Origin: DASXTS01 sp036505275
Lineage (GTDB): Bacteria; Actinomycetota; Actinomycetes; Mycobacteriales; Pseudonocardiaceae
DNA: 8,776 nt
NCBI GenBank assembly: GCA_036505275.1
Contig: DASXTS010000505.1
Coordinates: 1 to 8,776 of the forward strand
Reading direction: 5' to 3'
The notes under the pieces were generated by a model. The model was not told where the DNA came from, searched no databases, and saw only the letters and a program-made list of their open reading frames with translations. Shown here piece after piece: positions 5,148-8,776 of this stretch (position 1 is its first letter; the number at the start of each line of letters is the position of its first letter). A program made the position numbers and the translations under genes.

Positions 5148-6046
5148 GCGACCTCGCTGCGCACATCAGCAGACACATCAGCAAGCACATCAGCATCTGG
5201 GGCGAGCTGGCCGACGTCGACCACGAGCTGCGCCACGTCGACGTCCGCGGCGTCCGCACCAGGGTGCTGCGGGCCGGATCGGGTCCCGACCTCGTCCTGC
5301 TGCACGGCACCGGTGGGCACCTCGAGGCCTACGCCCGCGATATTGCCGGCCTGGCCGCGGACTTCCGGGTCACGGCCTACGACATGGTCGGCCACGGCTG
5401 GTCCGACCTGCCGGACATGCCGTACACCATCGACGTGCTGTCCGAGCACCTGCTCGGCCTGCTGGACGCCCTCGGCATCGGCGCGGCGAATCTGTCGGGC
5501 GAGTCACTCGGCGGCTGGGTGGTCGCCTGGACGGCGGCACACAATCCGGACCGGGTGCTGCGGCTTGTGCTGAACACCCCCGGCAACATCGCGAACAAGC
5601 CGGAGGTGATGGCCAGGGTGCGGGACAGCACGATGGCCGCCGTGCGTGACCCCAGCGACGACACGGTGCGCCGTCGGGTGGAGTTCCTGTTCCACCACAA
5701 GGAGATGGTCACCGACGAGCTGGTGAACCTGCGGCGCGCCGTCTACGGCCGTCCCGGCTTCGTGCGGGCGATCACCAACACCCTCGTCCTGCAGGATCCC
5801 GCGGTGCGCAAGGACTTCGCCTGGGACCCGGCCTGGGTCCGCAAGGTGACCGTACCCACCCTGCTGCTGTGGACCGACCACGACCCCACCGGCGGGCTCG
5901 ACGAGGCCGCGATGCTCCTGGACTGGCTGCCCGACGCTCGGCTGCACGTGATCGGCGACGCGGGCCACTGGCCGCAGTGGGAGAAGCCGGCGGAGTTCCT
6001 GCGGGCGCATCGCGACTTCCTACTCCTCGGCAAGGATCCGGCATGA
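5144..6046 (+). CDS. Alpha/beta hydrolase, meta-cleavage-product (C-C bond) hydrolase type (300 aa)
   Basis: The fold is a complete alpha/beta hydrolase of the MhpC/BphD/HsaD kind, enzymes that split the vinylogous 1,5-diketone made by extradiol ring cleavage. LLHGTGGH (52-59) is the oxyanion-hole loop, GESLGG carries nucleophile Ser121, Asp247 in WTDHD is the acid, and His275 in DAGHWPQWE is the base. YDMVGHGWSD (79-88) is the usual strand-turn after the cap. The position directly before an MhpB-like extradiol dioxygenase makes this role strong. The ATG at 5144 overlaps the cupin stop by 4 nt and has AGGGAG upstream. The N-terminus carries an unusual HISR-HISK-HISI repeat made by three 12-nt tandem units. 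Confidence 0.9.
   Translation: MSDLAAHISRHISKHISIWGELADVDHELRHVDVRGVRTRVLRAGSGPDLVLLHGTGGHLEAYARDIAGLAADFRVTAYDMVGHGWSDLPDMPYTIDVLSEHLLGLLDALGIGAANLSGESLGGWVVAWTAAHNPDRVLRLVLNTPGNIANKPEVMARVRDSTMAAVRDPSDDTVRRRVEFLFHHKEMVTDELVNLRRAVYGRPGFVRAITNTLVLQDPAVRKDFAWDPAWVRKVTVPTLLLWTDHDPTGGLDEAAMLLDWLPDARLHVIGDAGHWPQWEKPAEFLRAHRDFLLLGKDPA
5162..5197 (+). repeat. Three 12-nt tandem repeats in the hydrolase N-terminus
   Basis: Units CACATCAGCAGA, CACATCAGCAAG and CACATCAGCATC lie head to tail and share the first 10 bases. They keep frame and encode HISR, HISK and HISI just after the start codon, before the conserved fold begins. Recent slippage-type duplication is likely. Confidence 0.85.
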
Positions 6047-6978
6047 GCGAGATCGTCGGCTTCGTGGGCATGTCCCACTCGCCGTTCGCCACCATGCTGC
6101 CGCCGTGGGAGCCGTCACAGCCCGGCGGCCGGTTCCTCGCCGACGCCGCGCGCACGGCCGCGGCGGTGGCCCGGCTGGCGCCGGATGCCATCGTGGTCGT
6201 CGGCCCGGACCACTTCCACGCGAACTTCTACGATGCGATGCCGCCCTTCGTGTTCGGCGTCGAGGAGGCCGTCGGCTTCGGTGACTTCGGCAGCCGGCCG
6301 GGTTCGTTGCCGGTCGCGTCCGAGCTGGCCTGGTCCATCCGGGACGGGCTCGCGCAGGCCGGGTTCGACCTCTCGCTGTCCTACTCGCTCACCGTGGACC
6401 ACGGTGTCGTGCAGAGCTACGACATGATCTGCGGCGACAGCTCGGTCCCGCTGGTACCCCTGGTGGTCAACACCGCGGCGCCGCCGCTGCCGGGCATGTC
6501 GCGCTGCGTCCAGCTCGGCACGGCGCTCGGTGCCGCCGTCCGCGGGTCCGGGTTCGTTGGCCGGGTCCTCGTACTGGCCAGCGGCGGGCTGTCGCACTGG
6601 CTGCCCTCCAACGACCCGCGCGACCCCTCGGTGGTCGGCGAGCGCCGCGTGGCGGTGATCCACGGTCGCAAGGACGCCCGCGCCTTCGCGGCCGCGCGCG
6701 AGCCTCGGATCCGCGCCATGGGCGGTGATCCGAACGCCCGCGTCAACACCGCATGGGACGGCTGGTTCCTCAAGCAGCTCGCGGCCGCCGATCTCGAGCC
6801 GATCGTCGCGTTGGGCGACTCCGGCCTGGACGAGAACGCCGGCAGCGGCGGCCACGAGATCCGGACCTGGCTGATCGGGCACGCCGCCGTCGCCAAGCCG
6901 CTGGTGTGGACCAGCTACGAGCCGGTGCCCGAGTGGATCACTGGCATGGGCATCGGAACGACCTTCGAGGTGCGCTGA
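6043..6978 (+). CDS. Class III extradiol ring-cleavage dioxygenase, MhpB-like (311 aa)
   Basis: This resembles E. coli MhpB (2,3-dihydroxyphenylpropionate 1,2-dioxygenase, 314 aa) along its length and should cleave a catechol-type ring next to its hydroxyls using Fe(II) and O2. Shared landmarks are MSHSP with His12, PDHFHANFYDAMPPF (55-69), GDFGS.PG.LPV, VDHG with His120, GGLSH with His175, HEIRTW, and PEWITGMG near the end. His120 and His175 match the two catalytic histidines known in MhpB (His115 and His179). The ATG overlaps the hydrolase stop by 4 nt, with AAGGA 6 nt upstream. It is the last gene of the coupled operon, making the ring-opened substrate of the hydrolase. Side-chain specificity cannot be read off, so I do not name it mhpB. 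Confidence 0.93.
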   Translation: MSEIVGFVGMSHSPFATMLPPWEPSQPGGRFLADAARTAAAVARLAPDAIVVVGPDHFHANFYDAMPPFVFGVEEAVGFGDFGSRPGSLPVASELAWSIRDGLAQAGFDLSLSYSLTVDHGVVQSYDMICGDSSVPLVPLVVNTAAPPLPGMSRCVQLGTALGAAVRGSGFVGRVLVLASGGLSHWLPSNDPRDPSVVGERRVAVIHGRKDARAFAAAREPRIRAMGGDPNARVNTAWDGWFLKQLAAADLEPIVALGDSGLDENAGSGGHEIRTWLIGHAAVAKPLVWTSYEPVPEWITGMGIGTTFEVR

Positions 6979-7014
6979 CTGACCCGTCGGGTAGCCGCGG
7001 ATACCGTTGACGCG

Positions 7015-7818
7015 ATGAGATCCGCACTGCGCGCCGACTGCAGCCGCTGCTTCGCCCTGTGCTGCGTCGCGCCCGCCTTCGTGGCGTCCGCGGATTTCGC
7101 CATCGACAAGCCCGCCGGGCGGCCGTGCCCGAATCTTCGCCCGGACTTCCGTTGCGCCATTCATGACCGCCTGCGCCCGTCCGGCTTTCCCGGTTGCGCC
7201 GCTTACGACTGCTTCGGCGCCGGCCAGCAGGTCGCCCAGGTGACCTTCGGCGGCCGGGACTGGCGCCGCACCCCGGAAATCGCCGCGGACATGTTCGCGG
7301 CATTCGAGAAAATGCGGGTGCTGCACGAACTGCTCTGGTACCTGGCCGAAGCGCTGACCCTGCCTGCCGCCCAATCCCTGCACGGCCCGCTTCGGGCCGC
7401 ACTCGAGGAAACCACGCACCTCACCCAGGCCAGCGCCGGCGACCTCATCCAGCTCGACGTGGACCGGCACCGCGAGCAGATCAACGCTCTGCTCCGGCGC
7501 ACCAGCGCACTTGTGCGAGCCAAGGTCCATGTCCCGGAAGCCGACTTCCGAAGCGCCGACCTCATCGGCAAGAACCTGCGCGGCGCCGACCTCCGTGGCG
7601 CCGACCTCAGGGGCGCCTACCTCATCGGCGCCGACCTCCGTGGCGCGGACCTCACCATGGCCGACGTGACTGGCGCCGACCTGCGCGCCGCCAACCTCGG
7701 CGGAGCCGACCTGAGCAGGACCGTCTTCCTCACCCAGTTCCAGGTCAATGCCGCCACCGGCGATGCGGGCACCCGACTCCCTTCTTGCCTTGCCCGCCCG
7801 CAGCACTGGCAGGCCTGA
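7015..7818 (+). CDS. Cys-rich N-terminal domain plus pentapeptide-repeat protein (267 aa)
   Basis: The protein has three parts. Residues 1-80 carry eight cysteines (C9, C12, C16, C17, C38, C47, C61, C66), including CxxCxxxCC and YDCFGAGQ, which suggests a metal or iron-sulfur site. Residues ~85-170 are helical. Residues 176-240 form 13 tandem pentapeptides of A(D/N)LxG type, which fold as a right-handed beta-helix. Pentapeptide proteins such as MfpA mimic DNA and protect gyrase, but most have unknown roles, and the Cys domain sets this one apart. I recall similar actinobacterial proteins with this N-terminus. The ATG at 7015 lies 36 nt after the dioxygenase stop and has no Shine-Dalgarno; GATACC at 7000-7005 could be a -10 giving a nearly leaderless mRNA. 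It is not clearly part of the catabolic pathway. Confidence 0.85.
   Translation: MRSALRADCSRCFALCCVAPAFVASADFAIDKPAGRPCPNLRPDFRCAIHDRLRPSGFPGCAAYDCFGAGQQVAQVTFGGRDWRRTPEIAADMFAAFEKMRVLHELLWYLAEALTLPAAQSLHGPLRAALEETTHLTQASAGDLIQLDVDRHREQINALLRRTSALVRAKVHVPEADFRSADLIGKNLRGADLRGADLRGAYLIGADLRGADLTMADVTGADLRAANLGGADLSRTVFLTQFQVNAATGDAGTRLPSCLARPQHWQA
7540..7734 (+). repeat. 15-nt coding repeats for the pentapeptide beta-helix
   Basis: Thirteen 15-nt units encode ADFRS, ADLIG, KNLRG, ADLRG, ADLRG, AYLIG, ADLRG, ADLTM, ADVTG, ADLRA, ANLGG, ADLSR and TVFLT. The central units are near-identical at DNA level (GGCGCCGACCTC core), so the array can expand or shrink by slippage. Confidence 0.85.
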
Positions 7819-7840
7819 TCTTCAGGTCATCGGCGCCCGC

Positions 7841-7936
7841 TCACGAACCGTAGTCGTCGTGCCGGCGCAGCCAGTGCAGCATCGGCCCGTCGGAACGGCC
7901 GGGCGGCTGCTCCCAGTCCTCCTGCCGGCCGAGCCC
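7841..7936 (-). pseudogene. C-terminal remnant of an unidentified minus-strand gene
   Basis: The last ~31 codons before the TGA at 7841-7843 read LGRQEDWEQPPGRSDGPMLH followed by WLRRHDDYGS. About 28 of 30 third positions are G or C, and the composition looks like a real protein end rather than an antisense shadow. Upstream on the minus strand the frame runs into the antisense of the RibD-like fragment, where the sequence turns into Ser/Arg-rich shadow, so only the tail seems to survive. I do not recognise the family. Confidence 0.4.
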
Positions 7937-7937
7937 G

Positions 7938-8270
7938 ATGGGCGTGCCCACGTTCGTCGTCACACACAGCGTCCCCGGTGGCTGGCCGCGCGAGGACTCG
8001 TCTACCATCTTCGTCCACGACTTGGGCACCGCCGTGGCCCAGGCCAAGGCGGTCGCCGGCGACAAGATCGTGGGGGTGGCCACCCCCGATCTAACCCGGC
8101 AGCTGCTGGACGCGCGGCTGCTCGACGAGATCAATGTGAACCTCGTTCCGGTGTTGCTTGGCGGCGGCCTGCCATACGTCGCCGATCTGAAGTCGGCGCC
8201 GGTTCGGCTCGAGGGTCCGACGGTCATTGAGGGCACCGGCGTGACCCACTTGAACTACCGGGTCAATCTA
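7938..8270 (+). pseudogene. RibD/DHFR-like reductase C-terminal half, truncated at both ends
   Basis: The frame reads MGVPTFVVTH, then STIFVHDLGTAVAQAKAVAG, DKIVGVATPDLTRQLLDARL and LDEINVNLVPVLLGGG, and ends GTGVTHLNYRV. This is the C-terminal portion of the actinobacterial 'dihydrofolate reductase family / RibD C-terminal' proteins (DELxLHLVPVLLGxG, GVTHLxYRV). The ~90-residue N-terminal half with the initial strand and cofactor site is missing; the sequence before 7938 shows no similarity. The expected stop just after YRV is also absent, and the frame runs on into the antisense of the HNH gene through the window edge. It is therefore a fragment left by rearrangement. Confidence 0.8.
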
Positions 8271-8776
8271 TTAATTGCGGTTGACCGTGAATCGTCCGTC
8301 GGCTCGGAAGATGGCGCAGTACTTGTGCGCCTGGGTGTGATGATGCCGGCAGGCCAGGACACCATTGTGGTAATCCGTCGGCCCACCGACCGCCCACGGC
8401 CGCTTATGGTGGATATCACAATGCTGCGCCTGCACCTCACACCCGGCGAACTGGCAGGTCCGATCCCGGAGTTCGATGGCCCGGCGAATGGCGATCGGCC
8501 ACACCCTTGTCTTGCGCCCAATGTCCAGCACCTCACCGGCGCTGTTCAATACCGCGGGAATCACACTGCAATCACAGGCCAGCATGCGGGCGTCGGCGCC
8601 GCTGATCGGCCCCACCCAACTCAGGCTTGCCGGCCCCGCGCCCAACTGCCCGACCAGGCTCTCGTAGGACAGGGTGACCAGCAGGTGCGGCTTCTCCCCG
8701 TTCACCTCCGGCAGCCCACCGCCGTCCAACGCCCGCCGGCACAACTCGGTCAGCGCATCCGCCCGCCGCTGCCCGG
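8271..8776 (-). CDS. DUF222/13E12-type HNH endonuclease, C-terminal part (5' end beyond window)
   Basis: The frame is open from the right edge, beginning GQRRADALTELCRRALDGGG, the usual linker of DUF222 (13E12 repeat family) proteins, and ends at TAA 8271-8273. The HNH module is clear: RDRTCQFAGC and CDIHHKRPWAVGG, followed by HNGVLACRHHHTQAH, giving paired cysteines and the His-His...Asn...His core. These multicopy actinobacterial proteins are putative nucleases in repetitive elements; REP13E12 copies in Mycobacterium tuberculosis serve as phage integration sites. The C-terminus (FRADGRFTVNRN) stops sooner after HNH than I would expect and abuts the stop-less end of the RibD-like fragment, so it may have been trimmed at that junction. 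The DUF222 half lies outside the window. Confidence 0.85.
   Translation of the reverse strand, partial: GQRRADALTELCRRALDGGGLPEVNGEKPHLLVTLSYESLVGQLGAGPASLSWVGPISGADARMLACDCSVIPAVLNSAGEVLDIGRKTRVWPIAIRRAIELRDRTCQFAGCEVQAQHCDIHHKRPWAVGGPTDYHNGVLACRHHHTQAHKYCAIFRADGRFTVNRN

Noticed and set aside
6981..6990. ACCCG-T-CGGGT-like inverted repeat after the dioxygenase as a terminator
   Set aside because: The loop is too short and no T tract follows.
7540..7734. Regular 15-nt repeats considered as a CRISPR or non-coding array
   Set aside because: No spacers; the units are in-frame codons of a pentapeptide-repeat domain.
6115..7806. 563-aa minus-strand open frame with EVGA-type repeats
   Set aside because: It is antisense to the dioxygenase and pentapeptide genes; its repeats are the mirror of the pentapeptide DNA repeats and it has no fold of its own.
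7841..8236. 131-aa minus-strand frame as a whole gene
   Set aside because: Its first ~100 residues are Ser-rich antisense of the RibD-like fragment; only the last ~31 codons look genuine and are listed as a remnant.

Overview
The window is high-GC DNA with strongly GC-ending codons, almost certainly from an actinobacterium. Supporting markers are a DUF664/DinB-type (mycothiol-dependent) protein at the left edge, a DUF222/13E12-type HNH endonuclease at the right edge, a Cys-rich pentapeptide-repeat protein of actinobacterial type, and GTG/TTG start codons. Genus cannot be fixed from the sequence.

The core (about 732-6978) is a divergently organised aromatic-catabolism locus. Leftward: an IclR-family regulator (3019-3786), then a cupin (2378-2845) translationally coupled to an FMO-like flavin monooxygenase (732-2381). 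Rightward, starting 81 bp from the IclR start: a short-chain dehydrogenase (3868-4644), a gentisate-dioxygenase-like single cupin (4644-5147), a meta-cleavage-product-type alpha/beta hydrolase (5144-6046) and an MhpB-like class III extradiol dioxygenase (6043-6978). Each of these four overlaps the next by 1 to 4 nt, so they form one tight operon. The likely logic is that the dioxygenase opens a catechol-type ring, the hydrolase cleaves the C-C bond of the ring-opened product, and the SDR, monooxygenase and cupins prepare or process the substrate. IclR would respond to a pathway compound. The substrate is unknown, and no hydratase, aldolase or aldehyde dehydrogenase (MhpD/E/F type) is present.

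The left flank (1-578) holds two leftward genes, a one-domain S1 RNA-binding protein with an unusually long Shine-Dalgarno match and the DinB-like protein cut by the window edge. The right flank (7015-8776) holds the pentapeptide-repeat gene and then a patch of gene debris: a C-terminal scrap on the minus strand, a RibD/DHFR-like C-terminal half without its N-terminus or stop codon, and the 3' end of the HNH gene.

The points most worth a second look are: the SDR appears to start at an ATC codon behind a good Shine-Dalgarno; the SDR lacks the catalytic Tyr; six 10-bp tandem repeats lie between the IclR and cupin genes; a 15-bp inverted repeat sits in the divergent promoter region; and in-frame 12-nt tandem repeats lie at the ends of two enzymes.
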